A program made the position numbers and the translations under genes. The notes beneath the pieces were generated by a model. It worked only from the letters and a program-made list of their open reading frames with translations, was not told where the DNA came from and did no database searches. This document shows, piece by piece, positions 31,692 through 41,510 of a DNA stretch of 64,000 nucleotides. The stretch spans positions 72,195,578 through 72,259,577 of the forward strand of contig OW799233.1 of assembly GCA_941918925.1 (NCBI GenBank), in the 5' to 3' direction. Source of the stretch: Phyto melanocephala (taxonomy: Eukaryota; Arthropoda; Insecta; Diptera; Rhinophoridae). The stretch's first letter is position 1; each line of letters opens with the position of its first letter.

Positions 31692-33218
31692 ATGAGTGAA
31701 AACTCCAAAAATGTAACTGAGCACAGCGGTCGAAATGCTCATATTGTATTAAGCTCCGACAGTGCCTGTTTTGAAAACATTAGAGATCCGGAATTTAATA
31801 GAAATTATTTAACCGTGAAACCTAAAATTACTCCAGCTATAAAATTAAGTGCTAGTGCGCCAAACTTAAATAAGTGTATTGAGCAAGGTGGAAACTTAGC
31901 TAAATCTGACTTGAATATACCATTAAGAAGTTCGGAACGTTTGTCCTCATCCCGGTGTTCGCTGTCCAGTGCTGGAGGAGTGACAACTGCTGCAAAAGCC
32001 ACGCCAAGTCCAAAAAGCATAATAGTTGCAGTAGAAAAACCCAAAACACAGGTAGGAATGGACCGTTATATTACAGTTTTGAAAAGAGGCAGAAGCCCAA
32101 AATCTGCGGAAATCGCATCAGCTGCAAAAATTACAAAAGACAGTGAAAAACCCAGATCCCAAAATCGTTTTGCTATACTCCAAGAAGAAATTGACGCCCC
32201 AAATGCATTGCACAAATCTATTAAGCCGCCTCCAATTTATTTAAGAGAAAAGAACTCAAATAATCTAGTTAAGATGTTAATTTCTTTGATTGGAGAAAAC
32301 TCTTTTTATGTGACGCCATTGAAACGTGGGAACATCAGCGAGACAAAAATTCAAGTTAATTGTGAAGGCGATTATCGCAAAACAGTTTCCGAGCTGGAGA
32401 GGCATAAAAAGAACTTTTATACTTACCAACTTAAAAGTGCAAAAGGCCTCCAAGTCGTTATCAAGGGTATTGATTCTGATGTTGATCCTCAGGAGTTAAA
32501 ACTGTGTTTAATCAACAAGGGCTTTAATGTCAAAGCGGTATCCAACATTAGGAACAGGGAAAGGATCCCACAACCACTTTTCCGAGTGGAATTGGAGCCT
32601 AATGACATGAAGCTAAAGAAAAGTGAAACGCACCCCATTTACGAACTAAAATACATCATGCACCGTAGAGTTACTGTGGAAGAGCCACATAAACGAACTG
32701 GTCCGGTACAGTGCTTAAACTGCCAAGAATATGGTCATACCAAAACTTACTGTAAATTGCCTACTGTTTGTGTTGTGTGTGGAGATTTGCATGAGACATC
32801 TAAGTGCAACAAAGCCAGGAACGACCCTAAGGTTAAAAAATGCAGCAATTGCGGTGGTAATCACACTGCCAACTATAGAGGATGCCCTGTTTTTGAGGTC
32901 GTCAAACGTTTTTTGACCAACAAAAGTGTTTCTGTTGCTGGACAGTCACAAAAACCACCTATTACAAATATACCCGTCTTGACACACGCAGCCTCAAATC
33001 AAATGTCATATGCCTCTATTCTTAAAACTAACCAACCGACAATGCAAAAAGAGATGCCGACCACTGAACAATCAAGTTCCATTTTTAGTCGACTAGAAGG
33101 TATGTTGGAGAATCTGATCAATTCAATGAATCTTTTTATGACGAATACGACCAGCATGATGCAGGAGATGCAAAAAATGCAGTCCACGCTACTGCAGGCT
33201 ATACTAAATAGGCCATGA
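31692..33218 (+). CDS. Jockey ORF1 protein (Gag-like, 508 aa)
   Basis: A nucleic-acid-binding Gag-like protein that would package the element RNA. The N terminus is Ser/Lys-rich and disordered. An RRM-like region covers about residues 190-335. Three Cys/His knuckles start near residue 340: CLNCQEYGHTKTYC, CVVCGDLHETSKC and CSNCGGNHTANYRGC. The C terminus is Met/Gln-rich (MFLTNKSVSVAG onward). The length is normal for BS/Doc/jockey ORF1. The frame is intact. The TGA overlaps the ATG of ORF2 in ATGA (33215-33218), consistent with stop-restart translation. Confidence 0.95.
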   Translation: MSENSKNVTEHSGRNAHIVLSSDSACFENIRDPEFNRNYLTVKPKITPAIKLSASAPNLNKCIEQGGNLAKSDLNIPLRSSERLSSSRCSLSSAGGVTTAAKATPSPKSIIVAVEKPKTQVGMDRYITVLKRGRSPKSAEIASAAKITKDSEKPRSQNRFAILQEEIDAPNALHKSIKPPPIYLREKNSNNLVKMLISLIGENSFYVTPLKRGNISETKIQVNCEGDYRKTVSELERHKKNFYTYQLKSAKGLQVVIKGIDSDVDPQELKLCLINKGFNVKAVSNIRNRERIPQPLFRVELEPNDMKLKKSETHPIYELKYIMHRRVTVEEPHKRTGPVQCLNCQEYGHTKTYCKLPTVCVVCGDLHETSKCNKARNDPKVKKCSNCGGNHTANYRGCPVFEVVKRFLTNKSVSVAGQSQKPPITNIPVLTHAASNQMSYASILKTNQPTMQKEMPTTEQSSSIFSRLEGMLENLINSMNLFMTNTTSMMQEMQKMQSTLLQAILNRP

Positions 33219-35857
33219 ACTGTCTAAAAATATGTTTCTGGAACGCAAACGGCATACGCCAACATAAAAACGAACTTGAGTGTTTCCTTGTGAACAACAA
33301 AATTGATATAATGCTGATCTCCGAGACTCACATGACATCAAGAAGTACTTTCAAAATAAATGGATACACTTTTTACGACACCAAGGACCCCAGAGATAGA
33401 TCTTGTGGTGGGTCAGCAATCTTGATCAAATCCAGAATAAAACACCATTTATTGGCTGGTCTTTCTGAAAGTCATCTACAGGCAACAAACATCTGTGTAG
33501 TTGACTTTGGCCAAAATCTAATAATATCGTCAGTGTATTCTCCTCCAAGGTTAGCAATAACGAAAAGTCAATATATAGAGTTTTATAAGTCACTCGGTGC
33601 TCGGTTCATAGCAGCTGGCGATTACAACGCAAAGCATACTTTTTGGGGTTCACGACTTATTAGTCCCAGAGGCCGCAATTTATATGATTCCATTTCTGAA
33701 TTGAGACTTAACGTTATTTCAACCGGACAGCCTACTTATTGGCCTACTGATGCTCGTAAAGTCCCTGACCTTATTGATTTCGGCGTTATGAAAGGAATAA
33801 ACTCTGAACTTATTGAGGCGGAAGCATCGCTGGAGCTTTCGTCGGATCACTCACCAACCATTGTCACTATCTGCAATCCTCACCAAAGGTTAACGGAGAA
33901 ACTATTTTCCACACGAGTTAATTGGTTAAAATATAAAAAGTACATCAGCACACATTGTACAGAAAATTTGCTTCTAAGAACTACAGCAGACATCGACTCA
34001 TGTATTGGCAACCTCAAAGAGCAAATGAAAAATGCCGCGGAACATGCTTCCTATACTTTTCGTCAGCCCAGGTACACTCGTATTTATTCTTCAGATGTAC
34101 AAGAACTTTTGTCTGAAAAGAGAAGAGTCAGAAGAGAATGGCAGCAACACAGATCGCCCCAACTTAAAATTACTTTAAGAGAATGTACAAAAAAGCTTAG
34201 GAAACTGCTAGAATCACAAAGAGAAGCTTCTCTTAATAATTATCTGAAAGGTCTAGATGCAACTACTCAGTCCAATTATTCGTTATGGCGCGCAGCTAGT
34301 AAACTCAGGGGACCCGTGACCTCAAAACCCCCACTTCGCAATTTAAATGGCAGTTGGGCGAGAAATGACGAAGAAAAATGTAACCTTTTCGCAAGTCATT
34401 TAAAGAATGTATTCACTCCCAATGTAAGTACTGACATCAGTGAACTACCACCTGTTGTTGAAAGACCACCTGTAGAAATAAAATTTCAATACGTAGAGGT
34501 TGTTAAGGCTATTGACAACTTAAATATCAGAAAAGCTCCTGGCATTGACAAAATCAGTAATAAAATGCTTTTGCAGTTGCCTCGCACCGCAAAAAGAATT
34601 ATTCTCTTTCTTTTTAACGCTATCGTTCGCCTTGATTACTACCCGTCAGAATGGAAAGTTGCATTGGTCAAGATGATCCCTAAGCCGGGTAAAGATCCCT
34701 CAAAAGTTGAGTCGTATAGGCCAATTAGTCTATTGCCAACAATGTCAAAATTGTTCGAAAAGATGATAATAGCGAAATTGATACCGATATTGAATGTTAA
34801 CAACTGCATTCCAGATCACCAGTTTGGCTTCAGAAAACAACATAGTACTATCGAACAAACTCACCGACTGGTACAAGTTATAAGAAAAGCCTTTGAAGAA
34901 AAGAAATACTGTTCGGGTCTATTTATTGATGTTTCTCAAGCCTTCGACAAAGTTTGGCATGAAGGCCTCTTACATAAATTGAAGCATAACTTCCCAGTTA
35001 ATGTTCTCAATCTTCTACAAACATACACTATCGGTCGCCAGTTTCTTATAAAAGAAGGAGACGTTGTTAGCTGCCCCCAACCAATCCTGGCTGGAGTACC
35101 GCAGGGGAGTATTTTAGGTCCAATGTTATATTTAATATATTCAGCAGACATGCCAACAAGCAGTTTAACCCATACTTCAACATTCGCTGACGACACGGCT
35201 TTTCTCAGCACTCATAAAGATCCAAAAGATGCCTCAAGCCAACTACAGCACCATATAACCGATGTTGAGAAGTGGGCTAAAAAATGGGGAATAAAAATAA
35301 ATGAACTTAAATGTTCACATATAACATTCACTTTACGTCGGGAATCTTGTCCCCCCATTTTTATTAATAACCAGGTGGTGCCACAACACTCTCACGTTAA
35401 ATACCTTGGTATTCACTTGGATCGCCGTCTCACATGGAAAAATCATATAGATGCAAAGTTGACCCAATTGAAATTAAGGACTGCTCAAATACATTGGCTT
35501 ATAGGTCGAAATTCGATATTAAGGCTCGATTGCAAACTTTTGCTCTACAACTCAATTTTGAAGCCAATTTGGTGTTACGGTATTCAATTATGGGGAACTG
35601 CATCCTCCTCCAACATAGAAAAAATTCAACGACGTCAAAATAAAATACTACGAATGATAACCGTTGCCCCTTGGTACATAAAAAACAGCAATTTACATAA
35701 AGATCTTGATGTTCCGTTGATAAAAAGCGAAATCACTAGACACGTTGGCCGCTACTTAAAAAAGCTGGAAACTCATCCCAACCCACTTGGCCGAAACATC
35801 TTACAATATCGCGGACATGTTCGTTTGAGAAGAAGGGACACCATCTCTCTTAGATGA
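33215..35857 (+). CDS. Jockey ORF2: endonuclease and reverse transcriptase (880 aa)
   Basis: The N-terminal APE-type endonuclease (residues about 1-225) shows FWNANGIRQH, ISETHM, AGDYNAKHTFWGS and SSDHSP, so its catalytic residues are present. RT motifs follow: RKAPGIDKI, SYRPISLLPT, LFIDVSQAFDKVWH (about 565), GVPQGSILGP (about 630) and FADDTAF at 657 with both catalytic Asp. There is no RNase H, as usual for Jockey. No disabling change is seen, so the copy could be competent for target-primed reverse transcription. Expression is unknown. Confidence 0.96.
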   Translation: MNCLKICFWNANGIRQHKNELECFLVNNKIDIMLISETHMTSRSTFKINGYTFYDTKDPRDRSCGGSAILIKSRIKHHLLAGLSESHLQATNICVVDFGQNLIISSVYSPPRLAITKSQYIEFYKSLGARFIAAGDYNAKHTFWGSRLISPRGRNLYDSISELRLNVISTGQPTYWPTDARKVPDLIDFGVMKGINSELIEAEASLELSSDHSPTIVTICNPHQRLTEKLFSTRVNWLKYKKYISTHCTENLLLRTTADIDSCIGNLKEQMKNAAEHASYTFRQPRYTRIYSSDVQELLSEKRRVRREWQQHRSPQLKITLRECTKKLRKLLESQREASLNNYLKGLDATTQSNYSLWRAASKLRGPVTSKPPLRNLNGSWARNDEEKCNLFASHLKNVFTPNVSTDISELPPVVERPPVEIKFQYVEVVKAIDNLNIRKAPGIDKISNKMLLQLPRTAKRIILFLFNAIVRLDYYPSEWKVALVKMIPKPGKDPSKVESYRPISLLPTMSKLFEKMIIAKLIPILNVNNCIPDHQFGFRKQHSTIEQTHRLVQVIRKAFEEKKYCSGLFIDVSQAFDKVWHEGLLHKLKHNFPVNVLNLLQTYTIGRQFLIKEGDVVSCPQPILAGVPQGSILGPMLYLIYSADMPTSSLTHTSTFADDTAFLSTHKDPKDASSQLQHHITDVEKWAKKWGIKINELKCSHITFTLRRESCPPIFINNQVVPQHSHVKYLGIHLDRRLTWKNHIDAKLTQLKLRTAQIHWLIGRNSILRLDCKLLLYNSILKPIWCYGIQLWGTASSSNIEKIQRRQNKILRMITVAPWYIKNSNLHKDLDVPLIKSEITRHVGRYLKKLETHPNPLGRNILQYRGHVRLRRRDTISLR

Positions 35858-36048
35858 ACTATATAATCGCAATCTCTACAATTTATTTTAATTTCGAAAA
35901 CCAGATTTTGTCTGGCATTGGCTGGACTTTCATCTACTAATTATAGATTTAAGATTTGATTACTTATTGTTAGTTCATAAACATATATGAAGATACAATA
36001 AATATTAGTTTGAAAAAAAAAAAAATAAATAATAATCTTGGCAGTCTT

Positions 36049-36480
36049 TCTGCCGCGCTCCGCAGAGAGTTCTTTTGTTCGTGGTGAGTTTGGCTAGCAC
36101 TTACTTCCTCAACCATTTTGTATACCTCAGTGGTATAACTTTTGCATAACACCGTAGTGCCAGCATCTTTGTTTGAGTCCTCACCTGTCTTCTGTGGCTA
36201 AGGATGCATTATGCTCACTCTTGGATCCGATCCCTTGTTCTATAGTCTTCTTAATGCTTCACCAATAACGGAAGCCAATTTGTTTACCTCCGAAATTGTT
36301 TTCTTACAGTCGCTTGATGACGACGACTCGGGGCCTGTTTGCTCACCACCATATCTTATTTTTATTTGGTCCGCGAGGAATTCTAAGAACCCTTAGTACC
36401 AAGAAGTAGTATGACAATTTCCGGCTCACATTTATAAAGCGTTTAGTTTGCATACAGCATATTAGTCTCCTCCTGCCTGC
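36049..36480 (-). pseudogene. ORF1-like (Gag) fragment, 5' half
   Basis: Minus strand: GGEQTGPESSSSSDCKKTIS with EVNKLASVIGEALRRL, a stop, then KSYTTEVYKMVEEVSASQTH just before the Jockey insertion. It reads on into 31548-31195. A retrotransposon ORF1 N terminus is likely, and the family is not assigned. Confidence 0.4.
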
Positions 36481-36499
36481 CACCTGGGGACGTGTCCGA

Positions 36500-37035
36500 T
36501 GAGAGTAAAAATAAGCAAACAACTCCACACGGAATGTATGCACTTCGTTTTTTTCTATCAGTTCTTATCCCAATCAACGTTAAGATTACTGTTAATTTAT
36601 GGAATCTATACTATTAAAATCTCGAAAGCCGTACATTTGAACTTTCGTTGTAAATTTATAAGAAAAAGAAATATATTATGTTTTGAGAAGGCAGTAGCTG
36701 GTAACTGTTCATTAAGTAATAATTTATGCCCGTTGCTAACGAAAATCAGATAAAGTAATGTGCTGTTAGTGGTCCTTCTCTTAATTCATGTATGAATTTG
36801 CTTTTATTGTATAATAAAATTTCTATTTCTTTAATTTGATTTTCTTGAGTTTACAATCGCATTCGTAAAAATGTCATTGGCTTTATGTTCAGCTTTTTTT
36901 TTAATTTTTGCCGTACTTGATTTATTATTTTGCTTTGCAAAAAAAAACTACTTGATAATTTTATTTATAAAGAAAATGTTATTTAAACAATCTTCTGTAC
37001 GTTAGGATGAGGCTACTTATCAGCAACTGACCGTT
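36500..37035. other. AT-rich DNA, nothing recognised
   Basis: No ORF above 84 codons and no repeat ends. It is the left flank of the LTR element. Confidence 0.5.
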
Positions 37036-37039
37036 TGTG

Positions 37040-37913
37040 TGTAGTGTATTAATGTCGCGGTGTATGCATAGCATAGTTTATAAATATATGTTGCTGCGTA
37101 TGCATATTGTAATTAATAAATATATGTCGTGGTGTGTGTATATTATAGTGTGTGCTAAAGGAGCTAATACACGACATGTTTTTTACATCTGACTTGTCAA
37201 ATTCTACACTGCTAATACAAACATGTCGTGTGTTACCTTTAAAACATTACTTCTGTAAAAAAACATGTGTTGAGACATCTGACAAAATTTTAATTAGAGT
37301 GCGCTCTATTTTCTTCTGTAAAATCATGTGACATCAGTCGTTGGCAGAAATCTCTGCTGCTGCAAAGCAGTCAGCGTAAAAGTACAATTTTGACAGACAT
37401 GTAGATTTACATATGTCTCTCAAATTTTAAAGTCAAATGTAAAAAACATTCCGTGTATTATAGCCTTAAACACACGCTGTGGTGAATGAACTGACGAATA
37501 ATTTGCACCACAAGTTTAATGCACTCTTCAATATTTTGTTTGCAATAAACAAAAAGCGTCTCATGTTACACACAACGATAATACAGCTAGCACTCGATGC
37601 ATAGTGCAATGACTAGTGTGTTTTGTATTAGTTTATTTAAACAATGTTAGTGGTTCTACTGTTAAAATTTATATACAGGCAACACTTTAGGCATTGTACA
37701 AAATATAGTTGTAACGTGAACGAATAGTTACGGTAATACGCTACAGAACCCACTGTAGGCTAAATAGCTATGTAAGCAATAATTTTGTATAAGAATCAAT
37801 GAATTTCCAATAAAGAAAATAATTCTTGTTCAACACAAAAACTGAGCGTTTCATCCGCTCTGACAAGAATAAAAACTAACTTGGTTTTAATATTCTAATT
37901 ATCCTAAATTACA
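37040..37913 (+). repeat. 5' LTR of mdg1/412-like element (with MITE inside)
   Basis: TGTAGTGTATTAATGTCGCG ... CTAATTATCCTAAATTACA matches the 3' LTR (47001-47566) with about ten to fifteen small differences, roughly 2% divergence outside the MITE. The left flank TGTG and the right flank of the 3' LTR TGTC match at three of four bases. Confidence 0.95.
37159..37466. mobile_element. Harbinger-type MITE in 5' LTR, 308 bp
   Basis: Ends AGGAGCTAATACACGACATG / ATTCCGTGTATTATAGCCT are imperfect inverted repeats (shared ATGTTTTTTACAT), flanked by TAA on both sides. It is absent from the 3' LTR, so it inserted after the retrotransposon did. Confidence 0.85.
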
Positions 37914-37931
37914 TGGCGATCCTGCCAGTCC
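37914..37931 (+). promoter_or_regulatory. Primer-binding site of mdg1/412-like element
   Basis: TGGCGATCCTGCCAGTCC directly follows the LTR end. It starts with TGG as expected for complementarity to a tRNA CCA end. I do not assign the tRNA with certainty. Confidence 0.7.
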
Positions 37932-38150
37932 TTTGGAGTGCTAAATATAATAGCACCCAAAGGAAAATACTTGAAAAAAGTGGAAAAGTGCTAAACTAAA
38001 AAGCACCCACAGCAGTAAATAAAGTACTAAAATATTTAAATAAAATTAAGAGTGCTTAAAAATAGCACCACATAATTGTTGTCCTGGTGAACCAGCCAAA
38101 AGGTTGCCAGCTGCGAAGAAGGAAGACGATACAGCCAAAGGTATCGAGAC

Positions 38151-38411
38151 ATGATGAAGGAAGGACCTCAACCAATTTCGATTGAGGAATATAAAGAAAG
38201 ACAACGAAAGAAAAAAGAAGTGATACCAAAAATCCCAATCAGCCGAAAGCCTAAGAGAAGAGGAGGCTACCTCTACAGGGTTAAGCGAGAAAAGGCAATC
38301 CTGCTTAGGGAAGTAAACAGCCAGCCACCACCCCATTGGGAAGATGCCACAAAATTGTGGTTAAGAATAAACGAGTTGGAGAAACTCATAGAAATTAAAA
38401 TAAAAAAGTAA
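38151..38411 (+). CDS. Small basic leader ORF of mdg1/412-like element (86 aa)
   Basis: Lys/Arg-rich protein with ISIEEYKERQRKKKEV, KPKRRGGYLYRVKREK and NSQPPPHWEDATKLWLRINE. Similar short ORFs with an SQPPP-x-W motif precede gag in several fly LTR elements. The function is unknown. The frame is intact. Confidence 0.6.
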   Translation: MMKEGPQPISIEEYKERQRKKKEVIPKIPISRKPKRRGGYLYRVKREKAILLREVNSQPPPHWEDATKLWLRINELEKLIEIKIKK

Positions 38412-38750
38412 GATAAATTATTTGCAGAACTAAATTATAAAATGAAGTGCATCATAGTGCACTCATAGGTCAGTAGGCGTTAACCGCCGTTGACAAAAGA
38501 TTTTTTTTTTTAACATAGAATAAAATGAAGTAAAATAAAAATTATTCTAATTATTCTACAATTATTTTAAATTACAAGAAATAAAATAAAAATGTATATT
38601 GAAAAGAAAATTTTTTTTGTAAACCTTATATGGTCCTCAAGAGAATGACTAGGAAAAACCTTAGAGAAAGAAGACCTAAAAATCTAATAAATTGGAATTA
38701 TATAGAGAAAATATAGAAAAGAACATATTAAGATAGTATTAATTTCCATA

Positions 38751-38966
38751 ATGTGTAGGTCTAAGACTAATATAGATCACCCGAACGCTAACATAGTGAA
38801 CGAAATAGAAATAGGAAAACAATCAATTAATCTACAAACCGTAGAAATATGTTTAATAATTATAACAATTACAATAGGAATTAGTTTTTTATATCATATA
38901 TATTCAAAACATAATAAGAACTTAATGGGTCTATTACGGAAAGCAACCAAAGTTCAGTTGCATTGA
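38751..38966 (+). CDS. Small membrane-protein ORF, C terminus displaced by Harbinger element 2
   Basis: It starts MCRSKTNIDHPN and has one strong hydrophobic segment (TVEICLIIITITIGISFLYH), as in small ORFs of mdg1/412/blood-type elements. At 38926 the Harbinger element interrupts it. The original frame resumes at 41467 and ends at TAG 41508-41510, which touches the gag ATG at 41511. The last residues of the listed frame are therefore transposon-derived. Confidence 0.65.
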   Translation: MCRSKTNIDHPNANIVNEIEIGKQSINLQTVEICLIIITITIGISFLYHIYSKHNKNLMGLLRKATKVQLH

Positions 38967-39133
38967 AAACGGGCAACGCCACTGATGTTAAAATTAACAT
39001 TATGTTTGGCAACTTTTGTCAGTTGCCAAAAAGTTATCGATAAGCTTTTTATTGACATTTCAGCAACTACAGTAATTGTAAACAATTAAATATAGTAAGA
39101 TAAATTTCCACAATAAAAATTAAATTTTAAATA

Positions 39134-40297
39134 ATGATAAGTTCAGTGGAACTATTTTTTGATGAAGAGCAAGAAGTGCAAGACGTGTTATCTATAAGAA
39201 GAAATTTAAGAGATAACTCGAATCCCTTAGAATTACCATCTGTTCTGTAAGTAGATTTTTATGTTTAGAATAATTTTCAATAATCAATTGTTCATCTTAG
39301 CTTTAAGGCGTATTTTCGGCTTCCAAAAGACGCCGTTGTTTATTTAGTGGAAACTTTAAAAAATTAATTTAGAAAAAGCCATCGGTCAACAGCAATACCC
39401 CCACTTTTAAAAGTGTGTGCAGCTTTAAGGTTTTTTGCCGAGGGAAGTTTTCAAAAGTCCCATGGCAATGACTTCAACCTCGGCATGGCTCAACCCACAT
39501 TGTCGGTGGTTTTGACTGAAGTTCCACCTAATAGAGCAAAAGATTTGTAAAATTTGGATTGTTTCCAAATTAACAGAGGAGGAAAAGAACCAAAACAAAA
39601 AATATTTTTATTCAAAAACAAAGTTTCCTGGTGTTGTCGGATGCATAGATGGAACGCACGTACATATTATGGGCCCACGGGAAAACGTTCGTCATATATA
39701 TTTAAATAGGAAAGGTTACTTTAGTTTAAATGTTTTGCTGGTAAGTTATTTATGCATTACTAATAATTATTTTCACATCAGTGGCTTATTTTGTAGGTGT
39801 GCGATTATCAAATGCGGATTAGGTTTGTTGACGCTAGACATCCTGGTTCTACACACGATGCCTTTATATGGAATAATAGTCCGCTGAAGCAAGATATAAT
39901 TGAAGATTTCGGGCCAAACACATGGCTACTAGGTTGTAACATATTCTTATAGAATCTTAGTATAATTATAATTTTCCGAACAATTTTAGGAGATGCAGGA
40001 TTCCCATTGGAACCACAGCTATTGACTCCTTACCGCTCAGCTGAACCGCATTCGCCTGAGGGTAAGTACAATACTGTTCATTCTAAAGCCCGTAATGTAA
40101 TTGAGAGAACTAATGGGGTTCTAAAGTCTGTGTTCAGATGCCTTTCCGCAGAACGTGGCCTTCACTATTCACCCCAAAAGAGCTTATCTATTGTTAATGC
40201 ATGTTGTGCGTTATACAATATTGGCAGGCATTACAATGCTGATTGGTATGAAGTTCCTATTGATATACAAGAAGTAGAAATCGTAAACCAAGATTAA
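39134..40297 (+). pseudogene. Harbinger element 2 transposase (HARBI1-like), probably disabled
   Basis: Exon 1 starts MISSVELFFDEE and ends before GTAAGT at 39248. The next piece (from about 39303) has FRLPKDAVVYLVETL, then a TAA after KN and further frame changes up to 39650. The DDE core is well preserved: GCIDGTHVHIMGPREN, donor GTAAGT at 39740, acceptor [24 protein letters not shown], a third intron, then [16 protein letters not shown] and [17 protein letters not shown], ending in 40007-40297. The intron positions match Harbinger element 3. N-terminal stops and frameshifts argue that it is inactive, unless sequencing errors explain them. Confidence 0.8.
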
Positions 40298-40439
40298 AGT
40301 AATAATGTTATTGCTTCAGATATACGACGAAGAATAACACAGTGCTTAAATGATTAAAATTTATGTATTTTGTAAAAAAATTAAAAGTTTAATTCATTTT
40401 ATTAAAACAAATAAATACATAGTATGAACGAATAAAAAA

Positions 40440-41225
40440 TTAAATATTTTCACTATGTAAACTTTGCAGTTGTTTTTCTAATATTTTAAGTTTTGTTTGT
40501 TTAATTGTTTGGTTTAGTTTTTGTTCCTCTGCAAGAGCTTTATATTTCATCTTTTTCATCTCTTTTAACAACTCATACTTCTTTCTTTTTAAGTATTTAA
40601 TTTCTTTCATTATTTCATTTTGTTTATAGAAATCTTTTTCAATTTTTTTTAATGTACTCAAAAGGTCAGATTGAGTTGGCGTTTGCTCCTGAAGAAGGCC
40701 GACCTTTCTATCCTCCTTTCTTACTCTTTTTCTTGGAGTGTAGCGTACGTTGCCCATTTTAATTTGTTTGGCATCTTTTTGCTCTTCCGTTTTAATATTT
40801 GGGTCGATTTCAATTAACTGCTCCACATCAAATGTTTCTTCAACGCCAAAAAGGTTACCTGTTGGATTTACAGCCAAATCTATTTGCAATAGATCTGCTG
40901 CCGCCTGCTCCAATGGCGATAACGACACTTCTTTCGATGGCCCACCACCTGTGATGTTAAGGTTTCTTTTATTTTGCGCCATTTTCTTTTTCAATTTAGC
41001 TTTGAAATGAATCCACACTCTCTGCCATTCATCTGGAGTGCGTGTTGGTGGGCCACAGCTGTTTAAGTTCTCTGCAATGCTCTTCCACACTTCATCCGTA
41101 TTGGCTTTGGTTTCACCAAAAATACGCACACCACGAGCTACATTTGGGTTAGCTTCCATTTGCTCAATTAAAATTTCGAATTGTTGTTTTGTGGTAATTT
41201 TAACCATGATGAAGTCTACAAACAT
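40440..41225 (-). CDS. Harbinger element 2 Myb/SANT-like accessory protein (261 aa)
   Basis: Intact frame. The N-terminal trihelix/Myb-like domain (about residues 8-95) has QQFEILIEQMEANPNVARG, VWKSIAENLNSCGPPTRTPD and EWQRVWIHFKAKLKKKM. An acidic linker follows, then a basic patch (RYTPRKRVRKEDRK) and a long C-terminal coiled coil from about 185. In Harbinger systems this protein binds the transposon ends and helps transposase entry to the nucleus. It may start at either of the two nearby ATG codons (MFVDFIMVK). It converges with the transposase gene, about 140 bp apart. Confidence 0.85.
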   Translation of the reverse strand: MFVDFIMVKITTKQQFEILIEQMEANPNVARGVRIFGETKANTDEVWKSIAENLNSCGPPTRTPDEWQRVWIHFKAKLKKKMAQNKRNLNITGGGPSKEVSLSPLEQAAADLLQIDLAVNPTGNLFGVEETFDVEQLIEIDPNIKTEEQKDAKQIKMGNVRYTPRKRVRKEDRKVGLLQEQTPTQSDLLSTLKKIEKDFYKQNEIMKEIKYLKRKKYELLKEMKKMKYKALAEEQKLNQTIKQTKLKILEKQLQSLHSENI

Positions 41226-41510
41226 GCGAAAAAAATATATAATGTTAAAAATATGACTAATTTTTAAAAAATATATAATTACCTTTAAATTTTACTTTTT
41301 ATTCTTTTAAAAAATTACACAGCAACCAGAAATAAACGGTTGCCGAAAAATCCCCTTTTTAGCAACTGAAATTGACAACTGTCATTCGCTAGTTGCCATA
41401 CGTAATGTAATTTTGGCAACTGACAACGCCACTACACTTTGGTTGCTTTCGATAATAGAGCCATAAAAAAAAGATATATAGGTAGGGCAAATGATTTAGA
41501 TAAAGTATAG

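Larger units (their letters stand above)
31563..36034 (+). mobile_element. Complete Jockey-clade non-LTR retrotransposon, 4472 bp
   Basis: Flanked by identical 14-bp target duplications ATCTTGGCAGTCTT (31549-31562 and 36035-36048). It has a 5' UTR with a 23-A run (31657-31680), two intact ORFs and a 3' end of A-rich tail (TGAAAAAAAAAAAATAAATAATA). A 5' end at full length plus intact ORFs suggests recent insertion. The target is the decayed ORF1-like sequence on the opposite strand. Confidence 0.95.
38926..41463 (+). mobile_element. Harbinger element 2, 2538 bp, two converging genes
   Basis: Ends TGGGTCTATTACGGAAAGCA / TGCTTTCGATAATAGAGCCA, with AACCAAAGT continuing the match. Perfect TAA duplications lie at 38923-38925 and 41464-41466. 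Removing it restores the host element frame, confirming the boundaries. It holds a plus-strand transposase with introns and a minus-strand Myb-like gene. Confidence 0.93.
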
